64,000 bases of DNA from Clostridia bacterium (GCA_029256325.1 JAQSYD010000001.1:41888-105887), one strand, 5' to 3'. Positions 8,583-18,076 are shown, counted from the first letter of the stretch. Program-made: numbers and translations. Notes: generated by a model not told the origin, from the sequence alone.

Positions 8583-9093
8583 ATTCTTTATTATTTTTCA
8601 ATGAGTCCTTATATTTTTTTAATACCATTTTTTCAATCTGCCTTACAAACCTTGTCCATAAAAACTCTTTACTGCTTAAGGGTACAACAAGTATCGTAAA
8701 AAGCTCCAATCTATTGCCCCCTAGGATATCTGTAAAGATTTGATCACCGATAACCGCAGTGTTCTGGGGGTCGGTACCTAAAAGCTTTATGGCCTTACGG
8801 AAGGCGGCCCTGCTGGGTTTTGCTGCATTATGTACTGCCGGAAGCTTTAACTCCCTATTAAACATAGCCACTCTATTCTTAGTTCCATTAGAAAGTATAC
8901 ATAGCTTAAAGCCAGCTTTAACGAGCTTATTTACCAATTCAATAACCTTCTCATCTGCAAATTTCTCAGACCAAGGAACAAGTGTATTGTCAATATCAAT
9001 AATGATACCTTCAATGGAATTCTTCTTCAGTACTTCAATTTCCAGTTCATAAGGAGAGTTCACGTGTAATTTTGGAATAAGATTGTTTCTCAT
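8581..9093 (-). CDS. yqeG: YqeG family HAD-IIIA phosphatase
   Basis: Predicted cytoplasmic phosphatase of the haloacid dehalogenase superfamily; the substrate is unknown in most species. 170 residues with motif I IIDIDNTLVPW, motif II LSNGT, and motif III region with VIGDQIFTDILGGNR. The ATG at 9093 is preferred to the listed 9114 because TTGAGG lies 6 bases upstream of it and the protein then starts like other YqeG proteins. In Bacillus it heads a cluster with yqeH and aroE; here it stands alone and is closed by its own terminator. Confidence 0.85.
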   Translation of the reverse strand: MRNNLIPKLHVNSPYELEIEVLKKNSIEGIIIDIDNTLVPWSEKFADEKVIELVNKLVKAGFKLCILSNGTKNRVAMFNRELKLPAVHNAAKPSRAAFRKAIKLLGTDPQNTAVIGDQIFTDILGGNRLELFTILVVPLSSKEFLWTRFVRQIEKMVLKKYKDSLKNNKE

Positions 9094-9193
9094 CATATAC
9101 CTCAATTTTCTCATATATTGAATATTATACCTTTTAAAGTATAAAAAGGCTACTATGAATGAGCAGTAAATCTAACATAGACAGAAGAAACCA

Positions 9194-9901
9194 TTAATAA
9201 TTCTCATTATACAAAGCTCTATACAGCTTTTTGATTGCTCTTTTTTCAATGCGGGAAACATAGGATCGCGAGATGCCCAGCATTTCTGCAATCTCTCTTT
9301 GAGTTTTTACCATTCCGCTGGACAGTCCATAGCGCAGTTCAATGACAACCTTTTCGCGCTTTTTCAAAATCTTTTCCATCTTCTGATATAGCTTTTTAAT
9401 CTGCATCTTTAGTTCAACCTCATCTAGAATAACGTCACTGTCACTTCCTAAAATATCAATCAGACTGATTTCATTGCCTTCTTTGTCTATGCCGATTGGA
9501 TCGTGAAGCGATACCTCTGTTTTGGTTTTTTTGGAGGCTCTGATTGTCATAAGTATTTCATTTTCAATACATCTTGCTGCATAGGTTGCAAGACGGGTAC
9601 CCTTCGAATCATCAAAGGTGATGATTGCTTTTATTAAACCTATGGTACCAATGGATATCAAATCATCAATTTCTCTACCCGCATTGGAATATTTCTTGAC
9701 AATGTGAGCAACCAATCTCAAATTGCGTTCCACTAGTATATTTTTAGCATCCTCATTGCCCTTTCTGTACTCTTCAAGGTAGTACTGCTCTTCTTCAGCA
9801 TTTAGCGGCTGCGGAAACGAATTTACATTTTGGATATAGCCAAAAATCAGCAGTAAATCCTTAATTGTAGCTGCAACTATTGATGTAAGGAAAAGCAACA
9901 T
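9194..9901 (-). CDS. sigK: Sporulation sigma factor SigmaK (pro-sigmaK)
   Basis: Late mother-cell RNA polymerase sigma factor for coat and exosporium genes. 235 residues with a hydrophobic N-terminal pro-segment (LLFLTSIVAATIKDLLLIFGY), the FPQPLNAEEE start of the mature region, region 2 NLRLVAHIVKKYSNAGREIDDLISIGTIGLIKAI, and region 4 TQREIAEMLGISRSYVSRIEKRA. The gene is continuous: no skin-type element interrupts it, unlike in B. subtilis or C. difficile. The pro-segment implies membrane-linked processing. AGGAGGTG precedes the ATG. Strong evidence that the organism forms endospores. Confidence 0.93.
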   Translation of the reverse strand: MLLFLTSIVAATIKDLLLIFGYIQNVNSFPQPLNAEEEQYYLEEYRKGNEDAKNILVERNLRLVAHIVKKYSNAGREIDDLISIGTIGLIKAIITFDDSKGTRLATYAARCIENEILMTIRASKKTKTEVSLHDPIGIDKEGNEISLIDILGSDSDVILDEVELKMQIKKLYQKMEKILKKREKVVIELRYGLSSGMVKTQREIAEMLGISRSYVSRIEKRAIKKLYRALYNENY

Positions 9902-9982
9902 GTACGCACACCTCCTATTTTATGTCACCTTAGATAATATGAAAAAAAAGAGGAGAATGTGCATGTATCATTCTAATTAATA

Positions 9983-10011
9983 TAAAAAAGAAGGTTTTAT
10001 GAACCTTCTTT
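9983..10011 (-). terminator. Terminator downstream of mgsA
   Basis: AAAGAAGGTT and AACCTTCTTT pair around TTATG; the minus strand continues with TTTTTTATATT. It begins just past the mgsA stop and isolates mgsA from sigK. Confidence 0.85.
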
Positions 10012-10012
10012 A

Positions 10013-10465
10013 CTAAAAATTATCTTTTCTTATTCTATTATAATAGTTTACAATATTACGCTGATATTCCTCCTGCATAATGCTGGAGCTTAATATAAAA
10101 TCTGCTGTAGATTGGTTCATCGCAACAGGTATGTCATACAGAACCGCTATGCGCAGCAATGCTTTTACATCAGGATCATGGGGTTGAGAGGTCAATGGGT
10201 CCCAAAAAAATATCATGAAATCTACTTCTCCATTTACAATGGATGCTCCAATTTGTTGGTCTCCTCCCATTGGTCCACTTAAAAAAGCTTTTATTTCCAG
10301 ACCTGTTTCTTCATGAATAAGTCTTGCTGTGGTGCCAGTACCACATAAATAGTGTTTTTCCAGCAACTCTTTATTTTTCTTGATCCATTCTATTAAATCA
10401 TGCTTTCTGTAATCATGTGCAACAAGAGCAATTTGCTTTCGTTTGCTTATTTTATATTCATCCAA
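10013..10465 (-). CDS. mgsA: Methylglyoxal synthase
   Basis: Converts dihydroxyacetone phosphate to methylglyoxal and phosphate, an overflow route from glycolysis. 150 residues with the family hallmarks IALVAHDYRK, LCGTGTTA, SGPMGGDQQIGA and FFWDPLTSQPHDPDVKALLRIA, which include the catalytic aspartate in GGDQQ and the phosphate-binding GTGTT. TTG at 10465 is preferred to the listed TTG at 10483 because AAAGGGG lies 7 bases before it; that also gives the usual length. Monocistronic by terminators. Confidence 0.94.
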   Translation of the reverse strand: MDEYKISKRKQIALVAHDYRKHDLIEWIKKNKELLEKHYLCGTGTTARLIHEETGLEIKAFLSGPMGGDQQIGASIVNGEVDFMIFFWDPLTSQPHDPDVKALLRIAVLYDIPVAMNQSTADFILSSSIMQEEYQRNIVNYYNRIRKDNF

Positions 10466-10569
10466 ATTAAAAGCCCCTTTCAAAGTGCTGATTTATATAC
10501 TAATATATACAGCAAAGATCACAAATCTCCTTTATTTTTCTTGTAAAAATTATGTTAATCTATTTGCAT

Positions 10570-10595
10570 GGAAAATCCCTATTGTCCGAGGGATT
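10570..10595 (-). terminator. Short terminator-like hairpin after the PBP gene
   Basis: AATCCCT and AGGGATT pair around an 8-base loop, followed on the minus strand by TTTTCC. The T-tract is short, so some read-through into mgsA is possible. Confidence 0.5.
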
Positions 10596-12303
10596 AATTC
10601 ACCGGTTTATATTCTGTAAATATCCTATAAGCAATTTTTTTGAATATGGGTGCTGCTGCCTTTCCTCCTGACTTGCCGTCATATACAAAAACTGTGATGG
10701 CATATTGCGGTTTATCAGAAGGTACAAAGCCCGCGAACCAACCATGCAGTACATCTCCACTTTTGATTCCAGTTTCTGCTGAACTCGTTTTACCGCTGCT
10801 GCCGCCAAAGTCGTCCATATTTGCTTGCTTCCCTGTTCCTTCAGTGGTTACTGCTTGAAGCATCTCTTTCAGCGGACTTACTGTTGAAGTATTTAATACC
10901 ATTGCAGGCTTTGATCTAGACATGGTCTGTATTGTTGTACCGCTGTCACTGTCTACTACAGAATCAACAATGGATGGCATATTCTTTATACCATTGTTTG
11001 CGATAGTAGCCATCATGGTTGTTACCTGAAGTGGTGTTACCTGTATTTTACCTTGACCTATGGAAATATTGCCTATACCCTCTTCTCTGACTGTAGGCAA
11101 GTATCCCGGCTTCTCTTCTAAAAGTTCACTGCATTGCTTTTCACTAAAACCCATACGTTTTGCCATCTCTAATATTTTATCTGCACCTACCCGAGTTCCC
11201 ACCTTTACAAAGGTTGTGTTACAGGATAGTGCAAAAGCCTCTTCGAAGGTGATGGGTCTATTATCATGAGAGCTGTGTGTAGCGCATTTGATGACCTTAT
11301 TGTTTGATTCTATTTGTCCTTCACAAATAAAGGTTTCTCCCTCTTCAATGATGTTATTTTCAATTGCGGCAGCAGCTACAATAGTTTTGAATATTGAACC
11401 TAAGTCATAAGCAGCTATAGCTTTATTTATCAGCTCGTCATTCTTACTATTCAGATAGTTGCCTACATTATTCGGCTCAAAATCAGGTGTACTTGCCATT
11501 GCCAGTATATCTCCCGATTTTATATCCATGATGACTGCACTGCCGTTGATTTCATTTTCTTTAAGAACATCCTCTACAATTTTCTGGATGTGAAAATCCA
11601 AGGTTAGCTTTATTCCAAGTTTTACATTTTCACCGTTGGTCTCGACTTTTCTAAATCCTAAGCTTGGTATTACATTTTTATGACTGTCTACGATTGCAAC
11701 GATACGTTCTCCTCCATCTTGAACCAGAATATTATTCATACTCTTTTCTATACCCATAACACCGTTTAAGTCGCTTTTGCCTATATAGCCTATCACATGC
11801 CTCGCCAAGCTCTCTTCAGAATACCTGATTTTCTTTTCAAGAATACTTACGCCCTTCACCATTCCCTTTTCTATGGATTCAATATCTTTATTCGAAAAAT
11901 CCTTTGCTTTAAGCTCTATAGGTTGCGATGTATCCTTCATCAATGCCAGCACTTCTTCCTTGCTGACTCCGGCAGCCCTGCCGACGACTTCTGCTGTCGC
12001 ACTTTTGTCTGTCACATACTCCGTAACAGCTATAAATTTCTTTAACTCTCTATCCGTAAAGGGAATCATATTTCTATCAAATATTTGACCTCTGGCAACA
12101 CTACTTTGAAATACATATTGCCTTTGATCGGCGGCTCTGGTTAAGTAGCTTTCACCTCTTACGACCTGTATCCAGAACAGTTTTACAACGATTGCCGCAA
12201 AAAATAAAAGAAACAATATGCCCAGAGCTTTCAGACGCTTTTGAACTATTGTCAACTTATAAGCCTCTTGATTTTCAGTAAGAGTTTTATTTACATCATC
12301 CAA
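10594..12303 (-). CDS. Class B penicillin-binding protein (SpoVD/FtsI-like transpeptidase)
   Basis: Membrane-anchored peptidoglycan transpeptidase of 569 residues. One transmembrane helix at about 25-47 (ALGILFLLFFAAIVVKLFWIQ), then a PBP dimerisation domain with RGQIFDRN, then the transpeptidase domain with SxxK (LGSIFK), SxN (LSCNTT) and a third motif that reads KTS (SSGKTSSAE) where most PBPs have KTG. It lacks C-terminal PASTA domains. The start is TTG with AAGGAGG 9 bases upstream. It could be a sporulation SpoVD-type enzyme or a vegetative division PBP; no divisome genes lie nearby to decide. Confidence 0.85.
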   Translation of the reverse strand: MDDVNKTLTENQEAYKLTIVQKRLKALGILFLLFFAAIVVKLFWIQVVRGESYLTRAADQRQYVFQSSVARGQIFDRNMIPFTDRELKKFIAVTEYVTDKSATAEVVGRAAGVSKEEVLALMKDTSQPIELKAKDFSNKDIESIEKGMVKGVSILEKKIRYSEESLARHVIGYIGKSDLNGVMGIEKSMNNILVQDGGERIVAIVDSHKNVIPSLGFRKVETNGENVKLGIKLTLDFHIQKIVEDVLKENEINGSAVIMDIKSGDILAMASTPDFEPNNVGNYLNSKNDELINKAIAAYDLGSIFKTIVAAAAIENNIIEEGETFICEGQIESNNKVIKCATHSSHDNRPITFEEAFALSCNTTFVKVGTRVGADKILEMAKRMGFSEKQCSELLEEKPGYLPTVREEGIGNISIGQGKIQVTPLQVTTMMATIANNGIKNMPSIVDSVVDSDSGTTIQTMSRSKPAMVLNTSTVSPLKEMLQAVTTEGTGKQANMDDFGGSSGKTSSAETGIKSGDVLHGWFAGFVPSDKPQYAITVFVYDGKSGGKAAAPIFKKIAYRIFTEYKPVN

Positions 12304-12370
12304 GGCAATATCCCTCCTTTTTAAATATTATTGTCAAAAATGGAGGGGTTCATTCAATGTCATCTGTAAA

Positions 12371-12408
12371 ATTAAAGGACCTGCATATCAAATCCATGCA
12401 GATCCTTT
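12371..12408 (-). terminator. Terminator after udk
   Basis: AAAGGACCTGCAT and ATGCAGATCCTTT form a 13-bp stem (one mismatch or G-U on the minus strand) followed by a T-rich AATTTT tract. It closes the mltG-trmR-trhP-udk block. Confidence 0.8.
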
Positions 12409-12420
12409 ATAAATGAATGA

Positions 12421-13065
12421 TTATTTTTCGCTGTCTATGATTGACTTTATTTTTGCAACCATAATATCTATTGCTACCTTATTATGACCGCCTTCAGGTA
12501 TAATAATATCTGCATATCGCTTTGTAGGCTCTACAAATTCAAAATGCATAGGTTTAACTACATTAAGATATTGTTCTATAACAGATTCTAATGTTCTGCC
12601 ACGCTCTTGCATATCTCTCGTTATTCTTCTAATAATCCTTACGTCAGCATCTGTATCTACGAAAATTTTTATATCCATTAGTTCTCGCACTCTTGGAGAG
12701 TCAAGTACTAAAATACCTTCTACCAGTATGATATCTCTGGGCTCTACTGTTATAGTCTCTACTTTTCTGTTATGAATTGTAAAATCATATTGCGGTTTTT
12801 CAATAGCTTGTCCTTTAAGTAATTCCTCTAAATGAGCAATCATCAAATCTGTATCAAAAGCCAGGGGATGGTCATAATTTACTTTTACTCTTTCTTCAGG
12901 AGGCAGATGGCTCTGATTTTTATAATAACAATCTTGTTCTATAATGGAGGCTCTCTTCTCAGGTACACTTTTAAATATTGCTCTTGCAATTGTGCTTTTA
13001 CCTGAACCCGTACCGCCTGTGATTCCAATAATTACAGGCCTCTTTTTCTTCTTATTACTCTCCAT
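12421..13065 (-). CDS. udk: Uridine kinase
   Basis: Phosphorylates uridine and cytidine in pyrimidine salvage. 214 residues with Walker [29 protein letters not shown], and LVEGILVL, all typical of Udk. The ATG overlaps the end of trhP by 11 bases, so translation is coupled. The trmR-trhP-udk order matches the yrrM-yrrN/O-udk arrangement of Bacillus. Confidence 0.94.
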   Translation of the reverse strand: MESNKKKKRPVIIGITGGTGSGKSTIARAIFKSVPEKRASIIEQDCYYKNQSHLPPEERVKVNYDHPLAFDTDLMIAHLEELLKGQAIEKPQYDFTIHNRKVETITVEPRDIILVEGILVLDSPRVRELMDIKIFVDTDADVRIIRRITRDMQERGRTLESVIEQYLNVVKPMHFEFVEPTKRYADIIIPEGGHNKVAIDIMVAKIKSIIDSEK

Positions 13066-14290
13066 CCTTTCTCTCCCTTCTTAATATATCAAACCTTGCT
13101 ACAGGTTTGGTCATTTTTATCTTTACAATCATTTGAGGATGCGGTGCTGATTCTATTTCTTCACCCTCATCATTCCACATCTTTTCTAGCTTTTGAGCAA
13201 ACATATCTCTTTTAGGTCCAATTATTTCGATTTCATCGCCAATAACCATTTTGTTGCGCTGCTCAACGGTAGCTATTCCAGTCTCTTCATTATAGTCCAA
13301 TACCAAGCCTATAAATGCATAATCTCTAACATAAGCGCTGCTGTCATAAACCTGTCCTGTACTATCCGGCTTGTTATTAAAGAAACCTGTACTAAATTCC
13401 CTATGGCTGGCTTTGCTGAATTCCTCCAACCATTCCTGCTTAAATACATAGTTTTTTGGATCTGCTAAGTAGCTGTCGATTGCCATACGATAAGCTCTGA
13501 CCACGCTGGCTACATAGTAAGCGCTTTTCATTCTTCCCTCTATTTTAAAGCTTGTAATACCCGCCTTGACCAGCTCTGGTATATATTCTATCATACATAG
13601 ATCCTTGGAGTTAAATATATAGGCGCCACGTTCATCCTCTTCAATAGGCATATATTGGCCCGGTCTTCTTTCTTCCACTAAATAATATTTATATCGGCAA
13701 GGGTGTGCACATTCTCCCTTATTGGCATCGCGGCCTACCATATAATTGCTTAGTAAACATCTGCCTGAATAGCTCATACACATAGCGCCATGTACAAAGG
13801 CTTCAAATTCCAAGTCCTTTGGTGATTTTTCAACAATTTCTGTAATTTCCTCAAAGCTTAATTCTCTTGCTAGTACAATTCTCTTCACACCTTGCTTATG
13901 CCAAAATTCAGCACTTCTGTAATTGGTATTATTGGCTTGAGTACTCAAGTGCAGCTCCATATCCGGTACACTTTCCTTCGCTGCCAAGTACACACCGGGA
14001 TCAGAGAATATTATGGCATCCACACCGGCATCCTCAAGCTCTTTTAAATACTCCGGAAGGCCTATAAAATCCTCATTGTGAGGAATGATATTCACCGTAA
14101 CAAAAAGTCTTTTATTATTCTCATGAACAAATTTCACAGCTTCTTTGATCTCTTCCATGTCAAAGTTTCCGGCAGAAGCTCTTAGGCCAAATTTCTCACC
14201 GCCTATATATACAGCGTCAGCCCCGTAAATAATAGCCATTCTAAGTTTTTCCATATTGCCTGCAGGTGCAAGCAGTTCAATCCTTGTCAT
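13055..14290 (-). CDS. trhP: Peptidase U32 family tRNA hydroxylation protein
   Basis: U32-family protein; Firmicute members (YrrN/YrrO) are needed to form 5-hydroxyuridine at tRNA position 34 from prephenate-dependent chemistry. 411 residues: [26 protein letters not shown] at the N-terminus, the U32 signature [21 protein letters not shown] with conserved cysteines, then [11 protein letters not shown] and [31 protein letters not shown]. The four-cysteine pattern suggests an Fe-S cluster. The ribosome site AAGGAGG lies inside the end of trmR, and the genes overlap by 14 bases. Bacillus has two such paralogues; only one is here. Confidence 0.88.
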   Translation of the reverse strand: MTRIELLAPAGNMEKLRMAIIYGADAVYIGGEKFGLRASAGNFDMEEIKEAVKFVHENNKRLFVTVNIIPHNEDFIGLPEYLKELEDAGVDAIIFSDPGVYLAAKESVPDMELHLSTQANNTNYRSAEFWHKQGVKRIVLARELSFEEITEIVEKSPKDLEFEAFVHGAMCMSYSGRCLLSNYMVGRDANKGECAHPCRYKYYLVEERRPGQYMPIEEDERGAYIFNSKDLCMIEYIPELVKAGITSFKIEGRMKSAYYVASVVRAYRMAIDSYLADPKNYVFKQEWLEEFSKASHREFSTGFFNNKPDSTGQVYDSSAYVRDYAFIGLVLDYNEETGIATVEQRNKMVIGDEIEIIGPKRDMFAQKLEKMWNDEGEEIESAPHPQMIVKIKMTKPVARFDILRRERKDGE

Positions 14291-14948
14291 TAAAAAAAAC
14301 CTCCTTAAGCTTACAGCTTATAGAAACGCCATCTCCCATAGGTATAATTGTTGTTTGGAGACTCTCATGGTTTGATATGTAATGTAAAAACTTCTTTAGT
14401 CTTTTCACGATTGTGATTTTTCTTCTAATAAGCAAGCTTCTTTCTGCAACCATACCTCTAAAAAGTACATTATCACAAATAAATAATCCGCCTATTTTCA
14501 GCTTGCTGATACTTTTTTCAAAAAAGTCCATGTATTGTCCTTTGGCTGCATCTACAAAAATGATGTCGTAAGTCTCTTCTATTTGATCAAGTACTTCGCT
14601 TGCGTCTCCTGTCAGCACCTTAATATTCTGCTCCAACCCTGCATGCTTTATGTTTTGTATTGCAAGGCTTGCATTTTCTTCATTTCTTTCAATTGTAGTT
14701 ATATGAAAGCCTTCCCCTGCACTTAAGCCCATCAGAATGGCAGAGTAGCCTATAGCCGTACCTACTTCTAATATATTCTTTGCGTTTATTGATTTAATCA
14801 TCACCTTTAGAAGTCCCGCTACATCCGGTGTAACAATAGGCGTATGATGCTCCTTTGCATAAGCCTCAAGCTCCATCAGTATTCCCTCATGAGGTGGAAT
14901 TTGATCAGTAAGATAGCTATTAATATAATCATGATTTATTTGAGACAC
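14277..14948 (-). CDS. trmR: tRNA 5-hydroxyuridine methyltransferase (O-methyltransferase family)
   Basis: SAM-dependent methyltransferase expected to convert 5-hydroxyuridine to 5-methoxyuridine in tRNA, the job of B. subtilis TrmR (YrrM), next to its partner TrhP. 223 residues with motif I ILEVGTAIGYSAI, DIIFVDAAKGQY and GLFICDNVLFRG of the catechol-O-methyltransferase-like family. The listed ATG at 15008 is wrong: a transcription terminator hairpin lies inside that extension. The GTG at 14948 has GGGGTGAT upstream and gives the usual N-terminus. Confidence 0.87.
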   Translation of the reverse strand: MSQINHDYINSYLTDQIPPHEGILMELEAYAKEHHTPIVTPDVAGLLKVMIKSINAKNILEVGTAIGYSAILMGLSAGEGFHITTIERNEENASLAIQNIKHAGLEQNIKVLTGDASEVLDQIEETYDIIFVDAAKGQYMDFFEKSISKLKIGGLFICDNVLFRGMVAERSLLIRRKITIVKRLKKFLHYISNHESLQTTIIPMGDGVSISCKLKEVFFNDKD

Positions 14949-14967
14949 TTTATCACCCCAAATTCTT

Positions 14968-14999
14968 AAAAAAATACATGGGTTCACCATGTATTTTTT
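14968..14999 (-). terminator. Terminator between mltG and trmR
   Basis: ATACATGG and CCATGTAT pair around GTTCA, flanked by A-runs and T-runs on both strands, so the stem extends to about 13 bp. It lies 11 bases after the mltG stop and before the trmR ribosome site, so it probably reduces transcription into trmR; no separate promoter fits in the short gap. Confidence 0.85.
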
Positions 15000-15009
15000 A
15001 TTATTCATT

Positions 15010-16041
15010 TTATTGCCTTATTTTATTCTGAGCATTCAAGTGCTCCTGATATGTTTTGGTAAACACATGGGAACCATCTTTGTTTGCAACAAAATATAAG
15101 TAGTCTACATTCTCGGGATACAAAGCTGCCTCAATGGATTTTGCTCCCGGAGAAGCTATGGGTCCAGAAGGCAAGCCTGCATATTTATATGTGTTGTAAG
15201 GAGATTCGATCTCCAAATCCTTGTAGGTTAAAACCTCTTTTCGTTCTTTTAAAACAAACTGTACCGTTGCACAGGATTGGAGCTTAATATTCTTTTTAAG
15301 CCTATTGTGAAAAACAGCTGAAATAGTTTTTCTTTCCTTATCCAGCTTTGCTTCTCGTTCAATAATAGAGGCCAATGTAATAACCTGATCAAAGGACATA
15401 TTTAGTTCTTTTGCTCTTTGTCTGTATTCTTCTGTAAACACTTGATCAAACCTGTCAAGCATCTTACCGATAATTTCCTGCTCTGTAGCATTCTTAAACA
15501 CCTCATAGGTGTCAGGGAACAAATAACCTTCCAGTTTATCTTCTCTTTCAGGTATATCCTTAATAAATGAATGATCAAAATCGGACTTTTCTATGACTTT
15601 ATAGAATTCTTCCTTATTGATAAGCCCCTGCGACTCTAGGCGGTTAGCTATCTCCCTCAGCTCAAAGCCTTCAGGTATTGTAAACCGTACAGAATTGATT
15701 TCAGCATTTCCTGATGCCAGCTTTTCAACGATTTGTTCTACCGACATAGCACTGCTTAAAATATATTTACCGGCTTTTATTTTGGCTGCCTTGTCATTTA
15801 ACTTACAGTATATCGTGAATACATTGGCATTTTTTATTATGCCCTTGCTTTCAAGCTGCGCTGAAATTGCTTTGACACTGCTTCCTTTTTCAATTGTTAT
15901 TTCTTGTTCAGCACCAGTTGGTGCTGCTGCTTCCAAGTTAGAATTATAGAATCCATAACCCAATAATGCAGCAGCAACAGCTAGTACTAATATAAATACC
16001 ACGAATCTTAATCCGCTTTTTATAACCTTGCGTCTTTTCAT
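15010..16041 (-). CDS. mltG: Endolytic transglycosylase MltG (YceG family)
   Basis: Membrane-bound lytic transglycosylase that cuts nascent glycan strands and sets their length. 343 residues: basic N-terminus, one transmembrane helix (FVVFILVLAVAAALLGYGFY), a LysM-like region, then the YceG catalytic domain with FPEGFELREIANRL-type, EGYLFPDTYEV, LASIIEREAKLDKER (catalytic glutamate) and SPYNTYKYAGLPSGPIASPG. The ATG at 16041 is chosen because GAGGT lies just upstream; the listed GTG overlaps that site. In Firmicutes it commonly precedes yrrM, as here. Confidence 0.92.
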   Translation of the reverse strand: MKRRKVIKSGLRFVVFILVLAVAAALLGYGFYNSNLEAAAPTGAEQEITIEKGSSVKAISAQLESKGIIKNANVFTIYCKLNDKAAKIKAGKYILSSAMSVEQIVEKLASGNAEINSVRFTIPEGFELREIANRLESQGLINKEEFYKVIEKSDFDHSFIKDIPEREDKLEGYLFPDTYEVFKNATEQEIIGKMLDRFDQVFTEEYRQRAKELNMSFDQVITLASIIEREAKLDKERKTISAVFHNRLKKNIKLQSCATVQFVLKERKEVLTYKDLEIESPYNTYKYAGLPSGPIASPGAKSIEAALYPENVDYLYFVANKDGSHVFTKTYQEHLNAQNKIRQ

Positions 16042-16062
16042 AACTAACCTCACATAGTATAT

Positions 16063-16168
16063 TTCGAGTTAAGAATTTTATATGAATCAAATAGCTCGAA
16101 ATGTTATCCTCTGTTTTAAATCGTACAAAATACTGTTCTATATGTTAAGTTTAGTACAATTTATATAC
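16063..16168. repeat. Structured intergenic element, copy A
   Basis: Intergenic segment between typA and mltG that shares ATGTTATCCnCTGTTT, AAATCGnACnAAnTAnT and TTTAGTnCnATTTAT in the same order with copy B upstream of rnjA. AAATCGTAC and GTACAATTT can pair (with one G-U on the minus strand), and TTTCGAG/CTCGAAA form a second stem. On the minus strand it lies just 5' of mltG. Confidence 0.6.
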
Positions 16169-16220
16169 AAAAATGCTCTCATTAATTATATACCTACCCA
16201 TAGGCTTTGACAAGCAAACT

Positions 16221-18038
16221 CTACATATTCTTTTTTGATTTTGCTCTTAAATTGCTGTCTAAAATTCTTTTACGCAGTCTTATTGATTGCGGTGTTACTT
16301 CTACCAACTCATCCGCTGCAATAAATTCAAGACAGTTTTCCAGACTCATGTCTATTGGAGGAGTTAATCGCATCGCTTCGTCTGTTCCTGAAGCTCTCAT
16401 ATTTGTAACGTGCTTTTTCCTGCAAACGTTTACTTCTATATCTCCTTGCTTTGCATTTTCTCCTACAATCATGCCCTCATAAATAGAAACACCAGGACCT
16501 ATGAATAGTTCTCCACGCTCTTGGGCATTGAACAATCCATAAGTACTTGTTTCGCCGCCTTCAAAAGCTACCAATGATCCTCTTTGACGCTCGGGTATCT
16601 CCCCTCTGAAGGGCTCATATCCGTGGAATACATGGTGCATAACACCATTTCCCTTTGTATCAGTCATAAACTGTGATCTATAGCCTATTAGACCTCTTGC
16701 AGGTATTTTAAACTCTATTCGCAAATAACCATCTGTAGTTGTAGTCATATTAACCATTTCTGCTTTTCTTGTTCCCAGCTTATCCATAACTGCGCCCATG
16801 TATTCCTCAGGAATATCAATGGTTAAATGTTCAATAGGCTCATGTCTTTCGCCATTGATGTCTTTGTATATAACGGAAGGCTTTGATATTTGGAATTCAT
16901 AGCCCTGTCTTCTCATAGTTTCGATTAATATAGAAAGATGAAGCTCTCCTCTTCCTGCAACTTCAAAGCTGTCCGGAGAATCAGTTTCAAATACTCTCAT
17001 GGCTACGTTGGTCTCAAGCTCCTTGAACAGACGTGCACGAAGGTGTCTTGATGTAACAAAATCTCCCTCTTTTCCTGCAAAAGGACTGTTGTTAACAATA
17101 AAATTCATTGAAATGGTTGGTTCTTCTATTTCAACGAATGGCAGTGCCTCCGGATTTTGCGGATCTGCTATGGTTTCACCTATATTGATATCCTCCATAC
17201 CTGATACAGCAACAATGTCACCCATGGAAGCTTCTTCTACCTCTACTCTATTTAAGCCCGTAAAGCTGAACACCTTACCAACCTTCACATTTTGCATTTT
17301 GCCATCTCTTTTGCAAAGTACTGCATTTTGATTGTATCTAATTTTTCCTCTTGCTATTTTACCTATAGCAATTCTTCCTACAAAGTTATCATACTCTATC
17401 GTTGTAATTAATAGCTGAAGTGGTTGATCCACATAACCTTTAGGAGGAGCAACTCTTGCGATGATTGTTTCAAATAGTGGTGTCAAGTCCTCTGAAACAT
17501 CTGCAATATTATGCATTGCTATGCCTGTTTTTGCTGAAGCATATACAATTGGGAATTCCAATTGATCATCATCAGCGCCAAGCTCTATAAACAAGTCAAG
17601 AATTTCATCAATTACCTCATCAATTCTTGAGTCGGGTCTATCTATTTTGTTAACGACTACAATAGGCTTCAAGTCTAAATCAAGAGCTTTTTTAAGCACA
17701 AATCTTGTTTGTGGCATAGGACCTTCAGCAGCATCAACGATTAGTAAAACGCTGTCCACCATTTTTAGAACTCTTTCTACTTCTCCGCCAAAATCAGCGT
17801 GCCCTGGCGTATCTATAATGTTAATTTTTACATTCTTATAGATGATTGCTGTATTTTTCGCCAGAATTGTAATGCCTCTTTCTCTTTCTAGGTCATTTGA
17901 GTCCATTACTCTTTCAGCTACAGTTTCGTTCACTCTAAAAGTACCGCTTTGTCTAAGCAGACCATCCACCAATGTGGTTTTTCCATGGTCAACGTGGGCG
18001 ATTATCGCTACGTTTCTAATATCTTCTCTACTTTGCAT
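16221..18038 (-). CDS. typA: Translational GTPase TypA/BipA
   Basis: Ribosome-binding GTPase related to EF-G, involved in ribosome assembly and stress adaptation. 605 residues, the normal length: G1 AHVDHGKTTL, G2 region ERERGITI, G3 DTPGHADF, G4 NKIDRP, then domains II, III and V and the C-terminal BipA domain with GLIGYRSQFMTDTKGNGVMHH. AAAGAGGATG precedes the ATG. It follows the lipid kinase gene by 38 bases and may be co-transcribed. Confidence 0.96.
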   Translation of the reverse strand: MQSREDIRNVAIIAHVDHGKTTLVDGLLRQSGTFRVNETVAERVMDSNDLERERGITILAKNTAIIYKNVKINIIDTPGHADFGGEVERVLKMVDSVLLIVDAAEGPMPQTRFVLKKALDLDLKPIVVVNKIDRPDSRIDEVIDEILDLFIELGADDDQLEFPIVYASAKTGIAMHNIADVSEDLTPLFETIIARVAPPKGYVDQPLQLLITTIEYDNFVGRIAIGKIARGKIRYNQNAVLCKRDGKMQNVKVGKVFSFTGLNRVEVEEASMGDIVAVSGMEDINIGETIADPQNPEALPFVEIEEPTISMNFIVNNSPFAGKEGDFVTSRHLRARLFKELETNVAMRVFETDSPDSFEVAGRGELHLSILIETMRRQGYEFQISKPSVIYKDINGERHEPIEHLTIDIPEEYMGAVMDKLGTRKAEMVNMTTTTDGYLRIEFKIPARGLIGYRSQFMTDTKGNGVMHHVFHGYEPFRGEIPERQRGSLVAFEGGETSTYGLFNAQERGELFIGPGVSIYEGMIVGENAKQGDIEVNVCRKKHVTNMRASGTDEAMRLTPPIDMSLENCLEFIAADELVEVTPQSIRLRKRILDSNLRAKSKKNM

Positions 18039-18076
18039 TAATTATTGCATCCTCTTTCTTATTATAAATTATTGTA

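Noticed and set aside
9194-9901. Interruption of sigK by a skin-like element
   Set aside because: The frame is complete from pro-sequence to region 4, with no recombinase gene or split.
10599-10808. Same-strand 69-aa ORF inside the PBP gene
   Set aside because: Alternative frame of the transpeptidase C-terminus; no ribosome site or conserved motif.
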